Assembly: GCF_001552135.1 (NCBI RefSeq)
Contig: NZ_BCQP01000052.1
Location: 40,973 to 104,972 of the forward strand
Source: Actinomadura chibensis NBRC 106107
GTDB lineage: Bacteria; Actinomycetota; Actinomycetes; Streptosporangiales; Streptosporangiaceae
Reading direction: 5' to 3'
Length of the DNA: 64,000 nucleotides
The translations under genes were made by a program, and so were the position numbers. The number at the start of each line of letters is the position of its first letter. Position 1 is the stretch's first letter. The notes under the pieces are model-generated. The model was not told the DNA's origin. It ran no database searches and saw nothing but the letters and a program-made list of their open reading frames with translations. Shown here one piece after another: positions 40,076 through 48,912 of the stretch.

Positions 40076-41344
40076 ATGAGGAGAACGCTGGCCGTCACGG
40101 GCCTCGCGGCAGGGACGGTGTTCGCGGTGGCCGCGACGTCCGGGGCCCAGGCAGTCGGGGCCCAGCCGGACGGGATCCAGGGGAGCGGGCGCGCGCGTGC
40201 CGCGCAGGGCCGGGAGGTGGTGATCGACTGGAACCGGGCCCTGCTGGAGATCGTCCGGACGCCGGGCGCGCAGCCCGCGACCGTCCATCCGACGCGCGGC
40301 TTCGCGATCCTGCACACGGCGATCGCGGGCGGCGTCGCCGCCGCCCGGCGCGGTGCCGGGGGAGCCGGGGAGGCCGCGGCGGCGCAGGCCGGGCACGACA
40401 GCCTGGCCGCCCTCTACCCGGCGCGCCGCGCCGACCTGGACCGGCGGCTCGCCGACGAGCTGGGCGGCATCCCGGACGGCCCGGCCAAGGCCGCCGGGAT
40501 CCGCGCCGGGCAGCGCGCCGCCGCGGCCGTCCTCGCGGACCGCGCGGACGACGGGTCCGCCGCGACGCCGCCGCCGTTCACGCCGACCGGCCGTCCCGGC
40601 GACTACCGGCCGACGCCGCCGTCGTTCCCCGCCCCGGTGTTCACGCACTGGGCGGCCGTGCGGCCGTTCGCGCTCGGGCGCGGCGACCGGTTCCGGCCCG
40701 TCCCGCCCCCGGCGCTGACCACCCGCGCCTATGCCAGGGGAATCAACGAGGTGCAGTCGCTGGGCCAGGACACGAGCACCACCCGGACGGCCGACCAGAC
40801 CACGCAGGCCCGCTTCTGGGCCGCGCCGATCTGGAACTACTGGAACGAGATCGCGCAGAGCGCCGCCCGCCGCCACGGCATCGGCCTCGCCGCCACCGCC
40901 GCGCTGTTCGCCGCGCTCGACCGGACGGTCGCCGACTCCGTCATCGCGTTCTACGACGGCAAGTACCACTACCGGGTGTGGCGTCCGATCACGGCGATCC
41001 GCGAGGCCGACACCGACGGCAACCCCGACACCCACGCCGACCCGGGCTGGAACCCGCTCGCGACGACGCCCGCCGACCCGTCCTACCCGGGCGCGCACAG
41101 CGTCGTCGCCGAGGCCGGGGCGATCGTCCTCGGGTCCTTCTTCGGGCCGGACGACACGTTCACGGTCAGCTCGGAGTCGCTGCCGGGGGTCACCCGGTCG
41201 TTCACGTCCTACCAGGACGCGGCGGACGAGGCCGGGCTCAGCCGCGTCTACGCGGGCGTCCACACCCGTCCCGACCACGTCGCCGGTGCGCTGCTCGGCG
41301 TCCGGGTCGCCCGGTTCGACCTGGCCCACGGCGCGACCCGCTGA
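40076..41344 (+). CDS. vanadium-dependent haloperoxidase / PAP2-superfamily secreted protein
   Basis: 422-residue exported protein. After a signal peptide it is largely helical. The acid-phosphatase/vanadate site is recognisable: KYHYRVWRP near 295-303 (KxxxxxxRP), PSYPGAHS near 340-347 (PSxxxGH variant), and SRVYAGVHTRPDH near 385 (SRxxxxxH-like). Bacterial proteins of this kind may be haloperoxidases or phosphatases; sequence alone does not decide. GGGACGGGGAG precedes the ATG. It is 20 nt upstream of a cupredoxin gene in the same direction. Confidence 0.85.
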   Translation: MRRTLAVTGLAAGTVFAVAATSGAQAVGAQPDGIQGSGRARAAQGREVVIDWNRALLEIVRTPGAQPATVHPTRGFAILHTAIAGGVAAARRGAGGAGEAAAAQAGHDSLAALYPARRADLDRRLADELGGIPDGPAKAAGIRAGQRAAAAVLADRADDGSAATPPPFTPTGRPGDYRPTPPSFPAPVFTHWAAVRPFALGRGDRFRPVPPPALTTRAYARGINEVQSLGQDTSTTRTADQTTQARFWAAPIWNYWNEIAQSAARRHGIGLAATAALFAALDRTVADSVIAFYDGKYHYRVWRPITAIREADTDGNPDTHADPGWNPLATTPADPSYPGAHSVVAEAGAIVLGSFFGPDDTFTVSSESLPGVTRSFTSYQDAADEAGLSRVYAGVHTRPDHVAGALLGVRVARFDLAHGATR

Positions 41345-41364
41345 GGGCCGGAGTGAGGAGTCCG

Positions 41365-41844
41365 ATGAGCGAGACCGCCGTCCGGACGCGACGGCCGGGA
41401 GTGCTCGCGCTGGCGGGCGGGCTCATGCTGCTGCTCGCGGCCTGCGGCGGCGGGACGAGCCACGCGTCCGGGAAGTCGCCGTCGAGCACGGCGCCGTCCA
41501 GCACGGCGCCGGCGAGCACAGCGCCGTCCAAGAGCGCGCCGATGCCGGGGATGCCGATGCCGTCCGGGTCGTCCGCCCCGGCGGCGCCGGTCGCGGGGAA
41601 CGCGGTGTCCATCAAGGGCTTCGCGTTCGTGCCCGCGACCCTGACCGTGCACGCGGGCGCGACCGTCACCTGGACGAACGACGACGAGGAACCGCACACC
41701 GTCACCTCGGGCACGGGGCCGCTCCGCTCCCCGGCGATGGACGCCAAGGCGACCTACCGCCACCGCTTCGCCCGCCCGGGACGCTACGACTACATCTGCA
41801 CCATCCACCCGTTCATGCACGGCACGGTGGTGGTGAAGCCATGA
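41365..41844 (+). CDS. cupredoxin (plastocyanin-like) lipoprotein
   Basis: 159-residue exported copper protein. Lipobox LLAACG near Cys27, then a 50-residue Ser/Thr/Pro/Met-rich linker (PMPGMPMPSG), then a cupredoxin domain with ligands His in EPHTVTSG and the CTIHPFMHG motif (Cys, His, Met), a type 1 copper site. It probably carries electrons or delivers copper at the outer membrane face. GAGGAG precedes ATG 41365. Its stop overlaps the phosphoesterase start. Confidence 0.9.
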   Translation: MSETAVRTRRPGVLALAGGLMLLLAACGGGTSHASGKSPSSTAPSSTAPASTAPSKSAPMPGMPMPSGSSAPAAPVAGNAVSIKGFAFVPATLTVHAGATVTWTNDDEEPHTVTSGTGPLRSPAMDAKATYRHRFARPGRYDYICTIHPFMHGTVVVKP

Positions 41845-42782
41845 CCGGGGAGCACGCCGCCGAGGGGATGTCGCGGCGCGGGCTGCTGCGGCACGGCGCG
41901 TGGTTCGGGGGCGCGGTCGTCCTCGCGGTGACCGGCGGCGAGGTGGTGAGCAAGGTCGTCGGCGACGCCGACGACGAGGGCGCGGGGATCCCGGCCGACG
42001 CGTCCCCCCGCTTCGTGCAGGTCAGCGACAGCCACCTCGGCTTCAAGGGGCCCGCCAACACCGACGTCACCGGCTCGTTCTCGCGGGCCATCGCGCAGAT
42101 CAACGCGCTGGACCACCGGCCGGACTTCGTCATCCACACCGGCGACCTGACCCATCTCGCGACACCGGCCCAGTTCGACCAGGTCAAGCAGATGATGGGG
42201 ACGCTGAAGACCGGCCACGTGTGGACGGTCCCCGGCGAGCACGACTCCATCGACGACGCGGGCCAGAAGTACCGGACGGCTTTCGGCGCGGGCTCGCGCG
42301 GCGACGGCTGGTACAGCTTCGACGTGCGCGGCGTGCACTTCATCGCGCTCGTCAACACGCTGCACCTGAAGAAGCTCGGGCACCTCGGAGTGGACCAGGT
42401 CGACTTCGTCCGCAAGGACGTGGCCGGGCTGCCGTCCGACACCCCGATCGTCGTGTTCAGCCACATCCCGCTGTTCGCCATGTACCCGAACTGGGGCTGG
42501 GGGACGGACGACGCGGCCCAGGTGCTGTCGCTCCTGCGCCGGTTCTCGTCCGTGACCTGCCTGAACGGGCACGTCCACCAGCTCTTCACGAAGACGGAGG
42601 GAAACGTGACGTTCCACAGCGCCACGACCACCGCGTACCCGCTGCCGCACCCGGGCGACGGCCCCGCGCCCGCCCCGGTCACGCTCCCGGCGGGACGGCT
42701 CCGCGACGCGCTCGGCGTCCGCGAGGTCGGCTACGTGAAGGGCCGCGCGGCGCTCGCCGTGAAGGACCGGCGGCTGGCCTAG
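41841..42782 (+). CDS. Tat-exported metallophosphoesterase
   Basis: 313-residue calcineurin-like phosphoesterase. Tat motif SRRGLLR near residue 11 is followed by a hydrophobic segment. Metal-binding blocks: QVSDSHLG (D, H), IHTGDLTH, GEHD (usually GNHD), FSHIPL, NGHVHQ. Probably a phosphodiesterase or phosphatase on the outer membrane face. Asn of the GNHD block is Glu here, which may change activity. It completes a co-directional trio with the haloperoxidase-like and copper proteins. Confidence 0.88.
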   Translation: MTGEHAAEGMSRRGLLRHGAWFGGAVVLAVTGGEVVSKVVGDADDEGAGIPADASPRFVQVSDSHLGFKGPANTDVTGSFSRAIAQINALDHRPDFVIHTGDLTHLATPAQFDQVKQMMGTLKTGHVWTVPGEHDSIDDAGQKYRTAFGAGSRGDGWYSFDVRGVHFIALVNTLHLKKLGHLGVDQVDFVRKDVAGLPSDTPIVVFSHIPLFAMYPNWGWGTDDAAQVLSLLRRFSSVTCLNGHVHQLFTKTEGNVTFHSATTTAYPLPHPGDGPAPAPVTLPAGRLRDALGVREVGYVKGRAALAVKDRRLA

Positions 42783-42811
42783 GCACGCCGCCGGACCTGG
42801 CTCCCGGGACC

Positions 42812-42846
42812 GGATCACCCGTCCACTCGGCCAGGACGGGTGATCC
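42812..42846 (+). terminator. hairpin terminator
   Basis: GGATCACCCGTC (42812-42823) and its exact complement (42835-42846) form a 12-bp stem with an 11-nt loop, 30 nt after the phosphoesterase stop and before the sigma-factor gene. Confidence 0.8.
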
Positions 42847-42924
42847 TCCGGGGCCCGGCGGACGTGCTCTAGGCAGACGCTCCGGCACGGCGGCAGGAGG
42901 CGGCAGGAGGCGGAAGGAACCGTC

Positions 42925-43539
42925 ATGCGCTACTGGAAGTTAGCCCGGCGCGGCCCCGCCGAACCGGCGGGGGACGAGCCCGAGCCGCGGGCGCGGCTGC
43001 ACCTCGTCAACGGCGAGACGTACGCGAACTGGGAGGCGATCTACCTGCACAACGTGGACCGGATCTACCGGTTGATGTTCAGCAAGGTCGGCAACCGCCC
43101 GGACGCCGAGGACCTCACGGCCGAGGTGTTCCTCACCGCGCTGCGGCCGCTGCGGGTGTCGGCGACGGTCGGGGAGGTCCGCGCGTACCTGCTCGCCACC
43201 GCCCGCACGGTCCTGGCCGCGCACTGGCGGCGCACCCTCGGAAGGGAGATCACGAGCATCGACCTGGAACTGCTGGCCGACGACGACGCGGCCGCCGCGT
43301 CCGGCGTCCCCGCCGGGACGGGCGGCTCCGAGCGGCGGGCCGAGCGGCTCCTCGCCGCGCTGCCCGAGCGCTACCGGCGCGTCCTGGAGCTGCGGTTCCT
43401 GCACTCGTACACGATCAAGCAGACGGCGGCGGAGCTCGGGCTCACCGTCGGCAACGTGAAGGTGCTCCAGCACCGCGCGCTCCGCCGCGCGGCCGAGCTG
43501 GACCGCGCCGACCCGCCCGCCCAGACGCCCCAGGGATGA
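42925..43539 (+). CDS. ECF-type RNA polymerase sigma factor
   Basis: 204 residues. Region 2 spans about 33-100 (YLHNVDRIYRLMFSKVGNRPDAEDLTAEVF) and region 4 about 140-195 (LAALPERYRRVLELRFLHSYTIKQTAAELGLTVGNVKVLQHRALRRAA). There is no C-terminal extension. GGAAGG lies before the ATG. The next gene, 10 nt or less away, is a membrane Rieske protein with a cytosolic N-terminal part, the position usually held by an anti-sigma factor. Confidence 0.92.
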   Translation: MRYWKLARRGPAEPAGDEPEPRARLHLVNGETYANWEAIYLHNVDRIYRLMFSKVGNRPDAEDLTAEVFLTALRPLRVSATVGEVRAYLLATARTVLAAHWRRTLGREITSIDLELLADDDAAAASGVPAGTGGSERRAERLLAALPERYRRVLELRFLHSYTIKQTAAELGLTVGNVKVLQHRALRRAAELDRADPPAQTPQG

Positions 43540-43549
43540 GCAGGTGACC

Positions 43550-44206
43550 ATGAGACGACTGCACCGCTTCGTCGAGAAGCTGCTGAACGGCGGCCGGCCG
43601 CGCCCGTTCCCGGTGGACGACGCCGACGCGGACGCGCTGCGGGTGGCCATCGAGCTGCGCGCGGCCCGTCCCGGCTCCGGCGCGCCCCGCGAGGAGTTCA
43701 TCGCCGGGCTGCACCGCCGCCTCGCCCGCGACCAGGCCGACGCCGCGCCCGTGCCGGTACGCCGCCGCATCCTCGTCGGCGGCGCGGTGGGCGCGGCCGG
43801 GGCCGCCGCCGGGGTGATCGCCGACCGGATGGTCGTCGCGCCGCCGGCCGCCGCGCCCGCCGCCAAGTCCCTGACCCCCGACGTCGGCGCCTGGCATCCC
43901 GTCGTGAACGCCGCCGACGTGGCCGAGGGCGCCGTGCACGGCTTCTCCGCGGGCGGCGTCGACGGCTTCCTCACCCGCGACGGCGGGCGGCTGCGCGCCG
44001 TGTCCGGCACCTGCACCCACCAGGGCTGCCGCCTCGGCGTCCACGAGCGGACCAAGCTGCGCTGCCCCTGCCACGGCGCCCTCTTCGCCCTCGACGGCGC
44101 CGTCCTGTACCACCGCCTGAAGGCCCCCATCCCGGGCCTCCCGCGCCTCGCGATCCGCCAGGTGAACGGCGTCGTCGAGGTCTTCGTCCCGCGCGGCCCC
44201 ATCTGA
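43550..44206 (+). CDS. membrane-anchored Rieske [2Fe-2S] protein with anti-sigma-like N-terminus
   Basis: About 218 residues. An N-terminal 70-residue soluble segment (FVEKLLNGGRPRPF; LRAARPGSGAPREEFIAGLHRRLA) precedes one transmembrane helix at about 72-92 and an outer Rieske domain with CTHQGC and CPCHG ligand motifs. The N-terminal segment resembles cytoplasmic parts of actinobacterial anti-sigma proteins. With the sigma factor just upstream, it could be a redox-sensing anti-sigma factor; alternatively it is a simple electron-transfer protein. Start is ATG 43550 (AGGTG upstream) or GTG 43544. Confidence 0.87.
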   Translation: MRRLHRFVEKLLNGGRPRPFPVDDADADALRVAIELRAARPGSGAPREEFIAGLHRRLARDQADAAPVPVRRRILVGGAVGAAGAAAGVIADRMVVAPPAAAPAAKSLTPDVGAWHPVVNAADVAEGAVHGFSAGGVDGFLTRDGGRLRAVSGTCTHQGCRLGVHERTKLRCPCHGALFALDGAVLYHRLKAPIPGLPRLAIRQVNGVVEVFVPRGPI

Positions 44207-44211
44207 CGCGG

Positions 44212-45117
44212 TCACGGCAGTTCGGGGACGTGGGTGAGCTTGTCGGGGTTGCGGATCAGGTCGATCGCGCTGATCAGGCCCGCGTCGACCGTGATCGCCA
44301 GCACCGACAGGCCGCCGTCGGCGTCCCGGACGACCAGGCCGGGGGCGCCGTTGACCGTGGCGGGGCGGATGTCCAGGCGGCCCGCGCCGCGCGCCCGCGC
44401 GAGCAGCATCGGGGCGATCCGCGCCGCCTCCCGCACCTCGTGCGGCAGCGTGCCGACCTTGCCGCCGCCGTCGCCGCGCAGGACGACGTCCGGGTCGAGC
44501 AGGGCGACGAGCCCCGGCAGGTCGCCGTCCTGGCAGGCCGCCGCGAACGCGTCGACCAGCCTGCGCTGCTCGGCCGCCGTCGCGGGGGTGCGCGGCCGGC
44601 CGTCCCTTACGTGGCGGCGGGCCCGCGTCGCGAGCTGCCGCACCGCCGCCGGGGACCGGCCGACCACCTCGGCGATCTCGGGGAACGGGACGCCGAACAC
44701 GTCGTGCAGCACGAACGCCGTCCGCTCGGCCGGGGACAGCCGCTCCAGGACGACGAGCAGCGCCATGCTCACCGACTCGTCCAGCGTGACCCGGTCGGCC
44801 GGGTCGGCGGGGTTCGCCGAGCGGGCCTCGACCAGCGGCTCCGGCAGCCACACCCCGACGTAGCGCTCGCGCCGGACGCGGGCGCTGCCGAGCGCGTCGA
44901 GCGCCAGCCTGCCGACGGTGGTCGTCAGCCAGGCGGCGAGGTCGCGGACGGTCCCCGGGTCGTCCAGCCCGCGCAGCCGCAGCCACGCCTCCTGCACGCA
45001 GTCCTCGGCCTCGGCCAGCGAGCCCGTCATCGTGTACGCCACGCGCAGCAGCCGCGGCCGGTGCTCCTCGAAGGACCGCGCCAGCAGGTCCTCGGTGTTC
45101 GATCCCGTCCGTCCCAT
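44212..45117 (-). CDS. ECF41-type sigma factor with SnoaL-like C-terminal domain (SigJ-like)
   Basis: 301 residues. Regions 2 and 4 cover about 10-165 (FEEHRPRLLRVAYTMTGSLAEAEDCVQEAWLR; DVFGVPFPEIAEVVGRSPAAVRQLATRARR). A C-terminal NTF2/SnoaL-like domain follows with the ECF41 marks DGGGK and NPDKL near the end, known to tune sigma activity without an anti-sigma factor. ATG 45117 is chosen because an ECF41-type promoter ends just before it; ATG 45171 is a longer option. It is divergent from an MMPL transporter rather than the usual COE-type (CMD, oxidoreductase, epimerase) partner. Confidence 0.92.
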   Translation of the reverse strand: MGRTGSNTEDLLARSFEEHRPRLLRVAYTMTGSLAEAEDCVQEAWLRLRGLDDPGTVRDLAAWLTTTVGRLALDALGSARVRRERYVGVWLPEPLVEARSANPADPADRVTLDESVSMALLVVLERLSPAERTAFVLHDVFGVPFPEIAEVVGRSPAAVRQLATRARRHVRDGRPRTPATAAEQRRLVDAFAAACQDGDLPGLVALLDPDVVLRGDGGGKVGTLPHEVREAARIAPMLLARARGAGRLDIRPATVNGAPGLVVRDADGGLSVLAITVDAGLISAIDLIRNPDKLTHVPELP

Positions 45118-45125
45118 GTCCCGGT

Positions 45126-45152
45126 GACGGCGCGGCCCGCCCGGATGTGACA
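45126..45152 (-). promoter_or_regulatory. ECF41-type promoter of the sigma-factor gene
   Basis: On the minus strand TGTCACA (45152-45146), 16 nt, then CGTC (45129-45126), which fits the published ECF41 promoter pattern TGTCACA...CGTC. The sigma ATG at 45117 is 8 nt further, so the transcript is leaderless or nearly so. Implies autoregulation. Confidence 0.8.
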
Positions 45153-45165
45153 TCGCCGGGATCGG

Positions 45166-45192
45166 CGTCACAGACCGGCGGGCCGCGTCGTC
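45166..45192 (+). promoter_or_regulatory. ECF41-type promoter of the MMPL gene
   Basis: On the plus strand CGTCACA (45166-45172), 16 nt, then CGTC (45189-45192). Only the first base deviates from TGTCACA, and spacing equals that of the divergent sigma promoter. It lies 47 bp before the MMPL start. Confidence 0.75.
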
Positions 45193-45239
45193 AAGTACCG
45201 AACGGGGTCCACCCGCGGACGTCCCTTCGGGGGGAGAAC

Positions 45240-47417
45240 ATGACGCTGACCGAGACGAACCGAGAAGAGAACACCAGGCCGCCCGAGCCGCGCGGGGTGT
45301 TCGTCCGCGTCGCGGGCTTCGCGCACCGCCGGAAATGGCTCGCCCTGATCCTGTGGGTCGGGGTCCTCGCCGGGACGTGGGCGGTCGCGTCGGTCGCGGG
45401 CGCCGACTACCGCAACGACTTCTCGCTGCCCGGCACCGAATCGCAGCGGGCCGCCGACGTGCTGGCCGGGCACGGCGCGGCGCGGGCGGGGGACACGGTG
45501 CAGATCGTCCTGCACGACGAGGGCGGCCTCGGCGAGCCCGACGTACAGCGGCGCGTGACGGCCATGCTGGGCGACGTCGCGAAGCTGCCCAAGGTCGGCC
45601 AGGTTCGCGGCCCGTACCAGGACAAGGCCGCCCTCAGCGAGGACAGGAGGATCGGGTACGCCACCGTCGTGCTCGACGTCCCGGCGCGGGAGATGCCGAA
45701 GGCCGACACGCGGCGGATCTTCGACACCGCGCGGAAGGCGGCGGGCGGCGGGCTCCAGGTCGAGCTCGGCGGCGACGCGGCCCGGCTGCTCGGCCAGGGC
45801 GGGACGGGCGCGGCGGAGGGCGCGGGCCTGCTCGCCGCGCTGGTCGTCCTCGTCCTGATGTTCGGCACGGTCATCGCGGCCGGGCTGCCGATCGTCATCG
45901 CGCTGTTCGCCGTCGGGTCCACGGTCGCCGCCATCGTCGCGGCGTCGCACGTCTTCACGATCGCCGACTGGACGCCGCCGGTGATGATCCTCGTCGGCCT
46001 CGGCGTCGGCATCGACTACGCGCTGCTGATCTTCGCCCGCTACCGGGCCGAACTGGTGCGCGGCGCGGACCCGGAACGCGCCACGGTGAACGCGCTGGAC
46101 GCCGCCGGGCGCTCGGTGTTCTTCGCCGCCTGCACCGTCATCCTCGCGCTGCTCGGCCTCGTCGCGTTCGGGCTCGGGTCGCTGCAGGGCATGGCGCTGT
46201 CGGTCGCGCTGACCGTGCTGGTCACGATGGTCGCCGCGCTGACCCTGCTGCCCGCGCTGCTCGGCGTCTTCGGCCGCCGCTTCGCCCGCCAGTTCACCCG
46301 CCGCGCCGAACGGCGCGAGGCCACGGGCAAGGCCGCGCCGGGCGCCGCCTGGCGGCGGCTCGCGGGCCTCGTGCAGCGCCGGCCGCTGGCCGCGCTGGCG
46401 GCGGCGGGCGTGCTGCTCGGCGCCCTCGCCGTCCCCGCGCTCGGCATGCGGCTCGGGTTCTCGGACGCGGGCAGCGACCCGTCCGGCGCCACCAGCCGCA
46501 AGGCCTACGACCTGCTCTCCACGGGCTTCGGCCCCGGGTTCAACGGCCCGCTGCTGGTGGTGACCGACGGCGGCCGGGAGGGCGCCGGGAAGGCCGCCGA
46601 GGCGGCGGTCCTCGCGCTGTACGACACCCCCGGCGTCAAGGCCGTCGCCGACCCGGTCCCCACCCCGGACGGGCGGGCCGCGACCGTGCTCGCCTTCCCG
46701 TCCTCCGCGCCGCAGGACGAGGCGACCACCGACCTCGTCGGCACGCTGCGCGACGACGTCCTGCCGGGGCTGGCGGAGCGGAACGGCGCGCGGTACCTGG
46801 TCGGCGGCGCGACGGCCGCGGCCGAGGACTACTCGGACAAGGTCGCCGAACGGCTGCCGCTGTTCATGGCGATCGTCGTCGGGCTGTCGGTGCTGCTGCT
46901 GATGGCGGTGTTCCGGTCGGTGCTCGTCCCGCTGAAGGCCGCGCTGCTGAACCTGCTCAGCATCGGCGCGGCGCTCGGCGCGATGACGCTCGTCTTCCAG
47001 CACGGCCTGTTCGGCGTGGAGCCGGGGCCGATCGAGGCGTACCTGCCGGTGATGGTCTTCGCCATCGTCTTCGGGCTGTCCATGGACTACGAGATCTTCC
47101 TGATCTCCCGTATCCACGAGGAGTGGACGCGGTCGGACGACCCGTCGCACGCCGTCCGGGAGGGCCTCGCGCACACCGGCTCGGTGATCACCGCGGCCGG
47201 CGCGATCATGGTGGTGATCTTCGGCGCGTTCATGCTGGGCCCGGACCGGCTGCTCCAGCAGGCCGGCTTCGGCATGGCCGTGGCCATCTTCGTGGACGCG
47301 GTGGTGATCCGCTGCCTGATCGTCCCGGCGGCGATGGAGCTGATGGGGCGCCGCGCCTGGTGGCTGCCCGGCCCGCTGGCCCGCTTCCTCCCGAGGATCG
47401 CCCTGGAACACCGTTAG
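45240..47417 (+). CDS. MMPL-family (RND) membrane transporter
   Basis: 725-residue integral membrane protein with the two-fold RND plan: TM1 near residue 30-50, a large outer loop to about 190, a bundle of TMs to about 375, a cytoplasmic linker, TM7, a second outer loop and a final TM bundle. Hallmarks are GLGVGIDYALLIFARYRAEL and VFGLSMDYEIFLISRIHEEW, which carry the proton-relay Asp-Tyr pairs. MmpL-like proteins export lipids, pigments or drugs. GGGGGGAGAA precedes the ATG. An ECF41-type promoter upstream suggests control by the divergent sigma factor. Confidence 0.93.
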   Translation: MTLTETNREENTRPPEPRGVFVRVAGFAHRRKWLALILWVGVLAGTWAVASVAGADYRNDFSLPGTESQRAADVLAGHGAARAGDTVQIVLHDEGGLGEPDVQRRVTAMLGDVAKLPKVGQVRGPYQDKAALSEDRRIGYATVVLDVPAREMPKADTRRIFDTARKAAGGGLQVELGGDAARLLGQGGTGAAEGAGLLAALVVLVLMFGTVIAAGLPIVIALFAVGSTVAAIVAASHVFTIADWTPPVMILVGLGVGIDYALLIFARYRAELVRGADPERATVNALDAAGRSVFFAACTVILALLGLVAFGLGSLQGMALSVALTVLVTMVAALTLLPALLGVFGRRFARQFTRRAERREATGKAAPGAAWRRLAGLVQRRPLAALAAAGVLLGALAVPALGMRLGFSDAGSDPSGATSRKAYDLLSTGFGPGFNGPLLVVTDGGREGAGKAAEAAVLALYDTPGVKAVADPVPTPDGRAATVLAFPSSAPQDEATTDLVGTLRDDVLPGLAERNGARYLVGGATAAAEDYSDKVAERLPLFMAIVVGLSVLLLMAVFRSVLVPLKAALLNLLSIGAALGAMTLVFQHGLFGVEPGPIEAYLPVMVFAIVFGLSMDYEIFLISRIHEEWTRSDDPSHAVREGLAHTGSVITAAGAIMVVIFGAFMLGPDRLLQQAGFGMAVAIFVDAVVIRCLIVPAAMELMGRRAWWLPGPLARFLPRIALEHR

Positions 47418-47607
47418 GGACGGCCGTTAACGGCGGCCGGCACGGGCGAGCGGCGGGTTTCCGGACTCTCGGGCAATTCCCAGGGTCCTCCCCGTTGATC
47501 TTCCGGGGGCGCCGGAAGTGTCATGGGGTCCCCCGCCCCGGGACGCGGCAGGCGTCCCCGCACCCGGTGCGGCGGGCGCTCCCCGCTCCCTGCCCTCCGA
47601 GGTCTCC

Positions 47608-48912
47608 ATGACGCCCGCTCCCAGCGAACTCGGCCCGGCCGCGCCGCGCGCGGCCGGGCCGTACCAGCCCCCCGCCGCCCCGGACGTGTCGGTCTCCGGG
47701 ACGTCGACCGTCGAGATCGTCCTGCCCGTCCACAACGAGGAGCGGGCGCTGCCCGGCTGCGTGCGCACGCTGCACGCCTACCTCCTCGAACGGATGCCGT
47801 TCCCCTGGCGCATCACCGTCGTCGACAACGCCAGCACCGACCGCACCCTGCGCGTCGCGCGGTGGCTCGCGTCCGACCTGCCCGGGGTCGCCGTGCTGCA
47901 CCTGGACCGCAAGGGGCGCGGCCTCGCCCTGCGCACCGCGTGGGCGACCAGCGACGCCGACATCGTCGCCTACATGGACGTCGACCTGTCCACCGGCCTG
48001 GACGGCCTGCTGCCGCTGGTCGCGCCGCTCGCCAGCGGGCATTCCGACATCGCGATCGGCAGCCGGCTCGCGCCCGGCGCCCGCACCGTCCGCGGGCCGC
48101 GCCGCGAGCTGGTCTCGCGCTGCTACAACGCCCTGCTCCGGTACGGGCTCGGCGCCCGGTTCAGCGACGCGCAGTGCGGCTTCAAGGCCGCGCGGACGCG
48201 GGTCGTCCGGCCGCTGATCGCGGCGACCAGGGACGACGCGTGGTTCTTCGACACCGAGCTGCTGGTGCTGGCCGAGCACAACGGGCTGCGCATCCACGAG
48301 GTCCCGGTCGACTGGGTGGAGGACGTCGACACCCGCGTCAACGTCGTCCGGACGGCCCTGGACGACCTCAGGGGCGTGTGGCGGATGGCGCGGCTGAAGG
48401 CGTCCGGGGCCGCGGACGTGGCGGTGCCGCGCCGGGCCGGGCCGTCCGCCGCGCACCCGGACGCGGTCCTCGCGCCCGCGCGGAAGCGGGCGGTGCTGAC
48501 CTGGGAGCTGGTCTGCTTCGTCGCGATCGGCGTCGTCTCGACGGCCGGGCAGGCGCTGCTCTACTGGCTGCTGCGGTCGTGGTGGCCCGCCGCGCTCGCC
48601 AACCTGGTCTCGCTGGTGGCGCTGACCGTGCTCAACACCGAGGCCAACCGGCGGCTCACGTTCCGCGGGTCGGCGGTCGGGCCGGGACGCGCGCACCTCG
48701 GCGCCGGGGCGCTGTTCGCCGTCGGGTACTCGGTGACGTCCGCGGCCGTGCTGCTGTTCCAGCGGGCCGATCCGGGCGCGTCGCACGGCGCGGAGACGCT
48801 CGTCCTCGCGGTCACGTCGGTGCTGGTCACCGCGATCCGCTTCGTCGTGCTGCGGACGGCGGTGTTCCGCCGCCGACCGGCTCCCGGCGCAGCGGAAGGC
48901 GATCCCTCATGA
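47608..48912 (+). CDS. family 2 glycosyltransferase fused to a GtrA-like membrane domain
   Basis: 434 residues. An N-terminal GT-A domain (EIVLPVHNEERALPGCV; the DxD-like YMDVDLSTG; QCGFKAAR; DAWFFDTELLVLAE) resembles polyprenyl-phosphate glycosyltransferases. From about 325 there are four hydrophobic segments of the GtrA flippase family, with LNTEANRRLTFRG. The fusion suggests that a lipid-linked sugar is both made and flipped by one protein. ATG 47608 has GAGG upstream; a longer frame begins at 47518. The 190-bp upstream gap shows a 7-bp hairpin (47500-47518) and nothing else. Overlaps the next gene by 4 nt. Confidence 0.88.
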   Translation: MTPAPSELGPAAPRAAGPYQPPAAPDVSVSGTSTVEIVLPVHNEERALPGCVRTLHAYLLERMPFPWRITVVDNASTDRTLRVARWLASDLPGVAVLHLDRKGRGLALRTAWATSDADIVAYMDVDLSTGLDGLLPLVAPLASGHSDIAIGSRLAPGARTVRGPRRELVSRCYNALLRYGLGARFSDAQCGFKAARTRVVRPLIAATRDDAWFFDTELLVLAEHNGLRIHEVPVDWVEDVDTRVNVVRTALDDLRGVWRMARLKASGAADVAVPRRAGPSAAHPDAVLAPARKRAVLTWELVCFVAIGVVSTAGQALLYWLLRSWWPAALANLVSLVALTVLNTEANRRLTFRGSAVGPGRAHLGAGALFAVGYSVTSAAVLLFQRADPGASHGAETLVLAVTSVLVTAIRFVVLRTAVFRRRPAPGAAEGDPS

